From: Terriglobales bacterium
GTDB taxonomy: Bacteria > Acidobacteriota > Terriglobia > Terriglobales > Acidobacteriaceae
Reading direction: 5' to 3'
Length of the DNA: 64,000 bases
Assembly (NCBI GenBank): GCA_035764005.1
Contig: DASTZZ010000069.1
Span: 62,001-126,000, forward strand
In this document: positions 8,308 through 15,831 of the stretch, in pieces
Numbering within the stretch: the stretch's first letter is position 1
Layout: each line of letters opens with the position of its first letter
Translations under genes and position numbers: made by a program
Notes under the pieces: generated by a model
Told to the model about the DNA's origin: nothing
The model's database searches: none
The model's input: only the letters and a program-made list of their open reading frames with translations

Positions 8308-9795
8308 TTAGGCTGTAGTCTTACGCGCCGCCGAAGCGGGTGAAACTCGGTTACGTCCGCCTTCCTTCGATGCATACAAAGCAGCATCTGCGGCAGCCAC
8401 GAGTTCATCGCGCGTGCTCCCGTTTGACGGATACTCGGCCACACCGGCGCTGATCGTCACTTTCACAGGCACCCCGGGAAACCGGTATGCCGCAACTACA
8501 CGTCGCAGCTTTTCTGCGACTTCCATCGCGTTGCTTCCGGAAGTCTGCGGTACCAGAATGGCAAATTCCTCCCCACCATAGCGGCACACAACGTCAACTT
8601 TGCGAAGCTGTTGGCCAAATACAGTAGAAACCTGCCGTAGCACTTCATCACCAAGCAGGTGTCCGAATTCGTCGTTAAGGCGCTTGAAATTGTCGATATC
8701 GATCATGATGATCGCCAGCCGCCCGTCGTAACGCGAAGCGCGTTCGATTTCTGATGCGATCTGCATCTCGAAGTAGCGCCGGTTGTAGATGCCGGTGAGT
8801 CCATCGCGGTAAGCAAGCTGCTGCGCCTGTTCGAAGTAGTGCGCATTCTTGATGGCGCCAGCGCAGATATCGGCTACAGACTCGAGCGGCGGCACATCTT
8901 CGGCTGTGAAGTTGCCGGGAGTAGCGCTTTCGAGCATCAGCACTCCGAGCTTTTCGCCGAAGAAGATGAGTGGAACGCACATCTCGGAGCGTGTCTCGAC
9001 AAAGCTCGCAAGATATCTGCGCAGCGAGCGAACATCGTTTTCTACTACGGTTTTTCCCAGTTCCAAGGCGCGCATTCCCATTCCGGTACCGACCGGAAGC
9101 GCAGCGCCTTGCGGCAGGATCGGCGTCAGTTTTCCTTTGTGTGCGCGGACGCTGAGATGATCATCTTCGTCGAGCAGAGAGACCACAACATGATCGACGG
9201 CGAATTTTTCCAGGACGAGATCGCAAACCTTCGTGAGTAGTTCATCAAGGTTCAGCACTGCGGTCGTCTGGCGCGCAATCGCGTTGATCGCTTCCAGCTG
9301 CTTGGTTCGCCGTTGCTCGAGCGTATAGAGGCGAGCATTTTCGAGAGCGATGGAGGCTTGCGTAGAAAACAGCGTGAGGAGGTCGAGGGTTTCCGAATCG
9401 AATGCATCCAGCTTTTCGCTCTGGATGTCGAGAACCCCGGCAACCTCGTCGCGCACCATCAAGGGAATAGCCACCTCTGACCTGGTGGTCGGGAAACCGG
9501 CGATGTAGCGCGAATCCTGACTGACATCCGGCGCATATACAGGACGCTTGAGCTCCGCAGCGCTGCCAATGATGCCTTTTCCAAGCGGAATGCTGATGTG
9601 ATCTTCCTTTTGGGGACGGCCGATCGAGGTGCGAACGAAGAACTCGCGCGTGCTCGGATTCAGCATCAGCACCGCGGAATTGGTTACGTGGAAGTAGTCC
9701 CTGACAATGCTGAGGATCTGCTCCAGAACCTCGTCCAAATCGAAAGTAGACAGGACGGCCTGGCTGGCGTCATAAAGTAGGGCAATCTTCTGCAT
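8308..9795 (-). CDS. GAF-GAF-GGDEF diguanylate cyclase
   Basis: A 495-residue cytoplasmic protein without membrane segments. Two GAF sensor domains lie at about 1-160 and 165-310, joined by a helical linker (YFEQAQQLAYRDGLTGIYNRRYF). A GGDEF domain covers about 325-485. The active site is GGEEF, and an RKVD motif exactly five residues before it is the RxxD inhibitory site, so product feedback by c-di-GMP is expected. The substrate Asp is in IDIDNFKRLND. The enzyme should make c-di-GMP in response to ligands bound by the GAF domains. No EAL domain or partner is adjacent. The stop codon abuts the dispersed repeat downstream. Confidence 0.93.
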   Translation of the reverse strand: MQKIALLYDASQAVLSTFDLDEVLEQILSIVRDYFHVTNSAVLMLNPSTREFFVRTSIGRPQKEDHISIPLGKGIIGSAAELKRPVYAPDVSQDSRYIAGFPTTRSEVAIPLMVRDEVAGVLDIQSEKLDAFDSETLDLLTLFSTQASIALENARLYTLEQRRTKQLEAINAIARQTTAVLNLDELLTKVCDLVLEKFAVDHVVVSLLDEDDHLSVRAHKGKLTPILPQGAALPVGTGMGMRALELGKTVVENDVRSLRRYLASFVETRSEMCVPLIFFGEKLGVLMLESATPGNFTAEDVPPLESVADICAGAIKNAHYFEQAQQLAYRDGLTGIYNRRYFEMQIASEIERASRYDGRLAIIMIDIDNFKRLNDEFGHLLGDEVLRQVSTVFGQQLRKVDVVCRYGGEEFAILVPQTSGSNAMEVAEKLRRVVAAYRFPGVPVKVTISAGVAEYPSNGSTRDELVAAADAALYASKEGGRNRVSPASAARKTTA

Positions 9796-10010
9796 AGTGG
9801 CGCTACACGCAATTTTTTAAGGCCATTCCGGCCGAATCGCTGCCAGGAGAGATACCAGACCAAACCAGAAAGGACCCAAAGGAGCAAGCCTAACGCTCTC
9901 ATTAGGCCCGATTTACGGCGGATTGACAAGAGTTTTGCGCCATTTTGGGCCAATTGAGGGTTCGATTTAATACGGCTTTAAGCTATTTGCCTCAGAAACA
10001 TAGGGACGAA

Positions 10011-10241
10011 TTAGCGGCGCTGTTCGCTGGGTGGCCGTCCTGGTTGCGGACGAAACAGCAGGGCAATCAGCCCATAGAGGACAAGGCAAATCCAAAAATC
10101 GATGAACAGTCCGAGGTCGGGTAGCAGCCGATTGCTGCGGTGCTGTGCCGCTGGCGGCAGGTGGGGCATGATGAGGAAATAGATCAGGTTCCCCAGCACC
10201 ACCGCGGCGAGAGAGATGAAAAAGTTTCTCGAAAGGCTCAC
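10011..10241 (-). CDS. Small two-helix membrane protein
   Basis: A 76-residue protein with two hydrophobic segments (about 7-27 NFFISLAAVVLGNLIYFLIM and 44-64 LGLFIDFWICLVLYGLIALL) and a Pro/Arg-rich tail. The start is GTG 10241. No family is recognised. It lies between the thioredoxin-like gene and the cyclase, all on the minus strand, with gaps of 91 and 215 bases. Hydrophobic segments arranged as a hairpin and a charged tail make it more likely real than chance, but nothing supports a function. Confidence 0.55.
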   Translation of the reverse strand: MSLSRNFFISLAAVVLGNLIYFLIMPHLPPAAQHRSNRLLPDLGLFIDFWICLVLYGLIALLFRPQPGRPPSEQRR

Positions 10242-10332
10242 TCTCTCTCATTAGACACCCGAATAAGGCGCGCAGGTTTCCAATTCGAGAGACGCTCATT
10301 GCTTCGCGAATCCGCCGGCGGCAGGCACTAGG

Positions 10333-10830
10333 CTAAGCCGAAGGCTTCCAAGTCTTTAGGAACTCAACAATTACCTGCGGATCCAGACTCCTAGCTGTGG
10401 AGAATTCATGTGTCTTCTGGCTGTACAGGAGCTTGCCCCGGCTTGAGAGGACGGCTACCACCGGGACGCCCTCAATTGGCGTGTCGTATTTCTTCGCAAT
10501 GTCAAGGTTCTTATCGCGCTCGCCGATGTCGACGTGGACAACATGATAGTTCTTATCAACCAGCGGCTCGATGTCGGGCTGATGGAACCGATAATCCAGG
10601 GCAAAGCAGTCGAAGCACCAATTGGCTCCGAAGACGAGAAGCACGCGCTTGTGGTCTTTTGCGGCAGCCTGCAGCGCCTCAGCAATTTCCTTGTGAGCGT
10701 CAGCATTGGCGGGGTAGAGCTCGCGAAGCTTGGCAGAAATTCGATCTTGAGTGGGCGGCGCTTGCTGGGCCAGCAGCAGCGCAGAACCTAACAACACCAA
10801 TAATGTGACGGGCAGCCGCATACTTCTCAT
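10333..10830 (-). CDS. Exported thioredoxin-family protein
   Basis: A 165-residue protein with a signal peptide (about 1-22) and a thioredoxin fold. The motif GANWCFDCFALDY gives a WCxxC active site (Cys-Phe-Asp-Cys) near residues 71-74, and the cis-Pro is in IEGVPVVAVL. This is the thioredoxin_7/DsbD-gamma-like type, so a periplasmic thiol-disulfide role is expected. Asp next to the second Cys is unlike the CGPC of thioredoxin. It is followed by the small membrane protein on the same strand and is divergent from the Nramp gene. ATG 10830 or the next ATG four codons later could be the start. Confidence 0.85.
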   Translation of the reverse strand: MRSMRLPVTLLVLLGSALLLAQQAPPTQDRISAKLRELYPANADAHKEIAEALQAAAKDHKRVLLVFGANWCFDCFALDYRFHQPDIEPLVDKNYHVVHVDIGERDKNLDIAKKYDTPIEGVPVVAVLSSRGKLLYSQKTHEFSTARSLDPQVIVEFLKTWKPSA

Positions 10831-10947
10831 GAAACCAATATAACCGGCCTATCGCGGTACACTCCAGCCGGTCCCTGGTGATTTCGGAGCCACTCACTAT
10901 GAGCGTCTGTTAGGAGCCTCTGTTTATACTGATCCATTCTGCACAAA

Positions 10948-12306
10948 TTGCAGACTGTTTCTGCCGTGGCCAACGACATTGGGACTACCCCTACCTCCGA
11001 ACCGGGCACCTGGACCTTGCGTTTCAAGGCGCTCCCCGCGTTCCGTAGCGGAGAGCTCTGGTACTACTTCGGTCCGGCATTTGTCGCCAGTATCGCCTAT
11101 ATAGACCCAGGCAACTTCGCCGCCAACATCGAAGGTGGCACTCGCTTTGGATATTCACTGTTGTGGGTCTTGTTGTGGTCGAATGCCATGGCGATCCTGA
11201 TTCAATACCTCGCGGCTAAGCTTGGCATTGCCACCGGACGCACATTGCCTCAGTGCTGTCGCGAAAACTTCTCTCGTCGAATGAACCTGTTCTTGTGGTT
11301 CGCGGCTGAAGGAGCAGCGCTCGCAACCGACCTCGCCGAATTTCTCGGGGCGGCGCTGGGCTTTTATCTGCTGGTTGGCCCTTCGCTCGTCGCTCGCGGC
11401 TTCGATAAATCAACAGTCCTGATGCTAGCCGCTCTCGCGACTGCGGTTTGCGTCTTTCTCATTTTGGCACTCGAGCTCTATGGATTCCGCAAGCTCGAGG
11501 TCGCCATCATGATGTTCGTCTTCGGCATCGCCGCGTGCTACGCAATTGAGCTGTTCCTGGCAAAGCCAAATTGGGCACAGGTCGGATTCCACATCCTGGT
11601 GCCTGAGATCAGCTCTCAAAACATTTATGTCGCCGTCGCGATGTTAGGCGCAACGGTGATGCCGCACGTCGTATACCTGCATTCGGCCTTGGTTCAGGAT
11701 CGTGCAAGGCAGGCGACGGAAAGCTGTCCAACCGGTCAGCGAATCCATCGCCTGCGCCATCTGCAATTCGAGCTCATCGATGTTCTCGCTGCAATGAACG
11801 GTGCATGGCTAATCAACACAGCCATGATCGTCATGGCAGCCGCCGTGTTCTTCGCATCAGGAAAACACGTAACCTCGATCGAAGAGGCGCATCAAACGCT
11901 GGCTCCGTTGCTCGGCCGAGTATCCGCAGGAGCATTCGCGCTCGCGCTGCTGCTCTCAGGCCTATCTTCGTCAACGGTTGGCACCATGGCCGGCCAGGTG
12001 ATCATCGAAGGTTTCCTCAACATTCGCTTCAGCGTCTTCCTCCGCCGACTCATCACGATGATTCCCGCGCTCATCGTGATTGCCATCAAACTTGATCCAC
12101 TCAAAATTCTCCTGCTCTCCCAGGTTGCCTTGAGCTTCGCCCTTCCGTTCGCTCTGGTGCCGCTCATCGCACTCACACGCCGAGCCAGTATTATGGGCGA
12201 ACTCGCCAACGGAAAAACGACGAATGTCCTCGCTTACATAACCGTCACGGTGATCATCGGCTTGAATCTATTGCTGATTTATCAGGCCGTTGGTGGAAGC
12301 TTCTGA
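10948..12306 (+). CDS. mntH: Nramp-family divalent metal (Mn2+/Fe2+) transporter
   Basis: A 452-residue, roughly 11-helix inner-membrane proton-coupled metal importer. The first helix holds the metal-binding motif DPGN (AYIDPGNFAANIEGG) and helix 6 holds MPHVVYLHSAL, the Met-Pro-His motif that with Asp and Asn binds the ion and selects manganese or iron. Length is slightly above typical MntH (about 410-440). The start shown is TTG 10948; GTG 10966 in the same frame is equally possible. No MntR or Fur gene is near, and no metal riboswitch was recognised in the leader. Confidence 0.9.
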   Translation: MQTVSAVANDIGTTPTSEPGTWTLRFKALPAFRSGELWYYFGPAFVASIAYIDPGNFAANIEGGTRFGYSLLWVLLWSNAMAILIQYLAAKLGIATGRTLPQCCRENFSRRMNLFLWFAAEGAALATDLAEFLGAALGFYLLVGPSLVARGFDKSTVLMLAALATAVCVFLILALELYGFRKLEVAIMMFVFGIAACYAIELFLAKPNWAQVGFHILVPEISSQNIYVAVAMLGATVMPHVVYLHSALVQDRARQATESCPTGQRIHRLRHLQFELIDVLAAMNGAWLINTAMIVMAAAVFFASGKHVTSIEEAHQTLAPLLGRVSAGAFALALLLSGLSSSTVGTMAGQVIIEGFLNIRFSVFLRRLITMIPALIVIAIKLDPLKILLLSQVALSFALPFALVPLIALTRRASIMGELANGKTTNVLAYITVTVIIGLNLLLIYQAVGGSF

Positions 12307-12363
12307 ACCAGAGTTTGCCTGTCACAACGAACCCATTCCGGCGTATGACCACAAAAAAACGTG

Positions 12364-12392
12364 TGGACTTAGTCTTTAGACTTAGTCATAAT
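12364..12392 (+). promoter_or_regulatory. Promoter and twin operator of the 12.4-kb toxin-antitoxin pair
   Basis: Two copies of the half-palindrome GACTTAGTC (12366-12374 and 12379-12387) lie 13 bases apart. They sit between a possible -35 box TGGACT (12364-12369) and a -10 box CATAAT (12387-12392) with 17-base spacing. The antitoxin ATG is 26 bases further on. This is the expected place for autorepression by a Phd/YefM-type antitoxin. The boxes are by-eye matches. Confidence 0.5.
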
Positions 12393-12418
12393 TGGAGTAT
12401 TCAGTTAGCGGAGCCATT

Positions 12419-12685
12419 ATGAAAGAGGTCGAAGTTAATGTGCACGAGGCGAAGACTCATCTATCGCGACTGCTGCAGCGTGTAGCGAATGGGGAGGAAA
12501 TCACGATTGCGAACCGTGGGGTCGCGGTGGCTCGTCTGGTCCCAGTAGTTCCACCTGGTAAGAATCGTCCGCTGGGTATCGATGATGGAAAGATTCGAAT
12601 TGCAGACGATTTCGATGCTCCCCTACCCGATTCAGTGCTCCACGGATTTCTCGGAAATAGCCGGCAACGAAAGAGAGCTCGTTGA
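12419..12685 (+). CDS. Phd/YefM-family antitoxin
   Basis: An 88-residue protein. The N-terminal half (EVNVHEAKTHLSRLLQRVANGEEITIANRGVAVARLVP in pieces) is the Phd/YefM fold that binds operator DNA. The C-terminal tail (about 50-88) should fold on the toxin. ATG 12419 was preferred to TTG 12392 because GGAG lies 6 bases before it and the family starts here. The stop TGA overlaps the toxin start (TTGA), the tight coupling usual for these pairs. With the PIN toxin downstream it forms a two-gene operon that should repress itself at the GACTTAGTC sites. Confidence 0.9.
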   Translation: MKEVEVNVHEAKTHLSRLLQRVANGEEITIANRGVAVARLVPVVPPGKNRPLGIDDGKIRIADDFDAPLPDSVLHGFLGNSRQRKRAR

Positions 12686-13077
12686 AGTATTTGCTCGATA
12701 CTTCCATCTTTCTTTGGATGGCAGGCTTCGTCCAAAGACTGAACCCTCAAGTCCGTGAGTTGCTGGCGGAACGAAGCGCAGAGGTGTATCTCTCGTCCGC
12801 GAGTTCTTGGGAAATTGCTATTAAGTCGGCGCTCGGAAAACTCGATTTACCCGAACCACCACCCCAATATGTGCTCCGCCGGCTTGCCGACTTCAGCATA
12901 AGATCACTCCCAATTGCCCACGACCACTCTTTCGCAACTGGCTCTCTGCCGCATTTCCACGACGATCCATTTGATCGGATGTTGATCGCGCAGGCCAGTG
13001 TCGAAGGAATGGTTATGCTCACCGCCGACAAAGTCTTCCGGCGCTATCCCGTCGAAGTTCTCTGGGCTGGGAAATAG
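12682..13077 (+). CDS. vapC: PIN-domain toxin (VapC-like ribonuclease)
   Basis: A 131-residue PIN domain. Acidic residues of the Mg2+ site are visible: Asp6 in YLLDTSIFLW, Glu in SASSWEIAIK, and Asp-Pro-Phe-Asp in FHDDPFDRMLIAQA; the fourth is in LTADKVF. The sequence is closest to the type paired with Phd-like antitoxins. Such toxins cleave tRNA or rRNA when the antitoxin is lost. Start is TTG 12682, overlapping the antitoxin stop. Nothing suggests degradation. Confidence 0.92.
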   Translation: MKYLLDTSIFLWMAGFVQRLNPQVRELLAERSAEVYLSSASSWEIAIKSALGKLDLPEPPPQYVLRRLADFSIRSLPIAHDHSFATGSLPHFHDDPFDRMLIAQASVEGMVMLTADKVFRRYPVEVLWAGK

Positions 13078-13550
13078 GTCGGCTTCGAGGCGAGGGGCGG
13101 GGGGCGAAGCCATCGCCGTTTTGTTTCGCTGGGACGAAGTCTCATTTTCCCGAGATGAATGTGCTACGTCGCCAGCTCGCCTAAATCCGCGACGCGATGT
13201 GCCTCCGTACATGAAGCAGCGTTGGCCAAACGTGGGGACAAAGTCTTCGCAAGTGGCTAATTTGCTATTGCTCGCACTAGAAGTGGCGGTTAGAATTGCC
13301 GCCCATCCACAAAGAGGTGCATACAGTTTGTCGCTGTGTGGGCCGAAATGGCTCGATTCAGAGGCGGTCTGTTCCATCACTGTGCGGAGCGGCTTCGATC
13401 TCGAGCGGCGGAGAGCTTGTCACATTTTCCGCAGCAGGGAATCACATCCGGGTGCGTAATTCAGCGCAGGGTCGAGAGCTAATCCTGGCCAGGCGCAGGC
13501 TCATGTCCGTGGTAGGAACCCCAATCCAGAAACAAAATTAGGAGAATCTC
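13078..13550. other. Gene-free gap before the bufferin cluster
   Basis: Short ORFs here show no family features. A G-rich run with GGGGCGGGGGGCG (about 13093-13107) follows the toxin stop. No clear promoter or terminator was recognised; a good ribosome site (AGGAG) is present 7 bases before the bufferin precursor ATG. Confidence 0.5.
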
Positions 13551-13841
13551 ATGACGAAGTCAGTAAAGTTGGCGATCGCAAGTGCGGCTCTGGCGGGTAT
13601 GGTGGCAGGAACCAGCGCGAGCATGTTTGCGCAGGACCAGTCGGGCAGCACCAGCACCGACAAGAGCACAAAAAAGAGCACAAAGGCCTCCAAGCACGTA
13701 AAAGAAAAACATGCTTGTAAAGGCCAAAACTCTTGTAAAGGCAAGGGCGGCTGCAAGAGCAGCGACAACGGCTGCAAAGGCAAGAACTCTTGCAAGGGCA
13801 ACGGTGGATGTGCCACTGACGGCTCCAAGATGCCGGAGTAG
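13551..13841 (+). CDS. bufA: BufA2-type bufferin precursor (Cys-rich RiPP)
   Basis: A 96-residue protein. A Sec signal peptide covers about 1-28 (ending SASMFAQ), then a Ser/Thr/Lys linker, then a core with six cysteines at 56, 62, 68, 75, 81 and 87. The core is two near-identical repeats, CKGxNSCKGxGGC, separated by KSSDNG. Cys-Lys-Gly units in a Lys/Gly-rich tail match periplasmic bufferin-type metallophore precursors, whose Cys residues are modified by an MNIO enzyme so that the peptide binds copper or another metal. The MNIO gene follows 84 bases later. The exact modification and metal are inference. Confidence 0.85.
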   Translation: MTKSVKLAIASAALAGMVAGTSASMFAQDQSGSTSTDKSTKKSTKASKHVKEKHACKGQNSCKGKGGCKSSDNGCKGKNSCKGNGGCATDGSKMPE

Positions 13842-13925
13842 TAATAGGTCCTTAGTAGTCTCGGGGCCGAGTGCTATTCTGGGACTCGGCCCTCTCTCAC
13901 TTCAGGTAGAGGTCGCAGTTTCCTA

Positions 13926-14786
13926 ATGTCGTCCAACCGCTTTAACGCGTTCAAAGATCTCGGGGTCGGGATCGGTCTCCGGATTCCTCATTACAACCAC
14001 ATCCTGAGTGAGAAGCCAGTCGTCGGCTGGTTCGAGATCATCTCAGAGAATTACATGATCGACGGCGGACGCCCGCTGCATATCCTCGACCAGATTCTCG
14101 AGCAGTACCAGGTTATCCAGCATGGCGTCTCGATGTACTTCGGCTCGGCGGAGCCTCTGAATCGCGAGCATCTGAAGAGACTCAAAGCGCTGGTGCGTCG
14201 GACGAAAACGCCGTGGCTCTCCGATCACCTGTGCTGGGGCAGCGTCGACGGCACATATAGCCACGATCTGCTGCCGATGCCGTACACCTTCGAAGCGGCG
14301 AAGCTGACGGCTGAAAAAATTAAAGAAGCACGCGACTTTCTCGAGGTGCCGATTGCGGTCGAAAACGTGAGCAGCTACGCCGAGTTTCACGTCTCAGAAA
14401 TGACGGAATGGGAATTCTTGAACGAAGTGGTCGAGCGCGCCGACTGCGGCATTCTGCTCGACGTGAACAATATCTACGTCTCGTCGCAGAACCACAACTT
14501 CGATCCGTTTACCTATCTTGAAAGCGTTCCGATTGAGCGTGTTGCGCAGATTCACATCGCCGGTCACTCAAAATACGAGAAGTACATTCTCGACACACAC
14601 GATCATCCGGTGATCGATCCAGTGTGGAAGTTATATGCGCGCGCAATCGAACTCGCTGGCCCAACTCCTACATTGCTCGAATGGGACGATCACATTCCAT
14701 CCTTCGATCAAGTTCATGCGGAAGCGCTCAAAGCGAATCGCTACGTGCCATCGAATGTTCCCGTATTAGCGGCGGTGTCGGAATGA
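13926..14786 (+). CDS. bufB: DUF692/MNIO RiPP-modifying enzyme
   Basis: A 286-residue TIM-barrel of the multinuclear non-heme iron oxidase family (MbnB-like, DUF692). Typical family elements are visible: GVGIGLRIPHY at the N-terminus, the substrate strand GWFEIISENYM, QHGVSMYFGS, LSDHLCW, AVENVSSYAEF, ILLDVNNIYVSSQNH, QIHIAGHS and LLEWDDHIPSF. The His, Asp, Asn and Glu in these segments provide the iron ligands of the family. It should oxidise Cys residues of the Cys-rich precursor encoded just upstream, using the DUF2063 protein as partner. Its stop overlaps the next start (ATGA). Length is normal (about 280). Confidence 0.95.
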   Translation: MSSNRFNAFKDLGVGIGLRIPHYNHILSEKPVVGWFEIISENYMIDGGRPLHILDQILEQYQVIQHGVSMYFGSAEPLNREHLKRLKALVRRTKTPWLSDHLCWGSVDGTYSHDLLPMPYTFEAAKLTAEKIKEARDFLEVPIAVENVSSYAEFHVSEMTEWEFLNEVVERADCGILLDVNNIYVSSQNHNFDPFTYLESVPIERVAQIHIAGHSKYEKYILDTHDHPVIDPVWKLYARAIELAGPTPTLLEWDDHIPSFDQVHAEALKANRYVPSNVPVLAAVSE

Positions 14787-15667
14787 ATCTGGCAGAACTC
14801 CAGCGCCGTTTTTCTGAAGCGTTATACACGCCGCTCAATTCCGATGAAGGAATCGCGGATCGCACACCGAGCGGCGAATCGATGCAGCGGGTTGCCGAAA
14901 CGATCATTAAACCGAACGATCGCTTGAGTTCAACCGAGCGGCTTGAGATCTACAGCCGCTCTTATTGGTTTCGACTGATCTCCAGCCTCAACGACGATTT
15001 CGTCGGTTTACGTGCAGTGGTTGGTGACGAAAACTTTGATGCGCTGGTTCAGACATATCTGACTGCGAATCCATCGCGATCTTTTACATTGCGCAATCTG
15101 GGCTCACGCCTGGAATCGTGGCTGCGCGGGAATCCGCAATACATTCATCCCCACGAACAGCTAGCGCTCGACATGGTTCGCCTGGAATGGGCGGACACCG
15201 AGTGCTTCGATGCCGCAGAAGAACCAGCGCTCACTCTCGATGACGCCACGCATCTCGCCGAAGATCCAAAGCTGCGCTTGCAGCCACACATTCAATTACT
15301 CGATCTGAACTACCCGGTTGACAAATTGCTGCTCGAAATCCGAGAAGAAGCAGAAGACGAGTCTGACGAAGCAAGCAATACCTTCTCTGAGAGACGCAGC
15401 CGCGCACGCGTTAAACGCGTGCGTAATGCCAAACCGAAGCCGGTCTTTGTAGTCGTCCATCGCGTCGATTACCTCGTGTATTTCAAACGAGTCACGCCGG
15501 AAGCTTTTCGGATTCTGGCTTCGCTCCGAAATGGGATGCGATTGTCGGAAACGATTGACGCCGCGTTCAATCCCTCTACCCTGCCACAAAAGAAAATCAC
15601 CGAACTGGTTCAAGGTTGGTTTCGCGACTGGGCGGAGTGGAAGTGGTTTGCGAAAGTAGCTGCTTAA
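14783..15667 (+). CDS. bufC: DUF2063 partner protein of the MNIO enzyme
   Basis: A 294-residue protein. The N-terminal half (about 1-150) is the DUF2063 helical domain (LQRRFSEALYTPL, LEIYSRSYWFRLISSLNDDF, LALDMVRLEWADTE), which in this family recruits the precursor to the enzyme. The C-terminal part (about 165-294) contains a basic linker (ERRSRARVKRVRNAKPK) and a second domain with VVHRVDYLVYFKRV, a C-terminal extension seen in BufC-type proteins. The start ATG 14783 overlaps the enzyme stop by four bases, so translation is coupled. No transporter or sigma factor follows. Confidence 0.9.
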   Translation: MNLAELQRRFSEALYTPLNSDEGIADRTPSGESMQRVAETIIKPNDRLSSTERLEIYSRSYWFRLISSLNDDFVGLRAVVGDENFDALVQTYLTANPSRSFTLRNLGSRLESWLRGNPQYIHPHEQLALDMVRLEWADTECFDAAEEPALTLDDATHLAEDPKLRLQPHIQLLDLNYPVDKLLLEIREEAEDESDEASNTFSERRSRARVKRVRNAKPKPVFVVVHRVDYLVYFKRVTPEAFRILASLRNGMRLSETIDAAFNPSTLPQKKITELVQGWFRDWAEWKWFAKVAA

Positions 15668-15831
15668 CTTCTAAGCTGCTGAGCTTCTAAGCCGGCGCAT
15701 GGGGCGCATTCACTTGGTGCGAAGGTCTCTGGGGTACTGCCTCGCCGCTCCACTTCTGCTCAGATAGAATTGTCGGTCGGACTGTACGCTCCACGTCCAT
15801 CTTCGTTCGTTTTCGGAAGTCGAGATCCCGA

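Noticed and set aside
10831-10947. A manganese riboswitch (yybP-ykoY type) before the Nramp gene
   Set aside because: The conserved loops of that class could not be found in the short leader.
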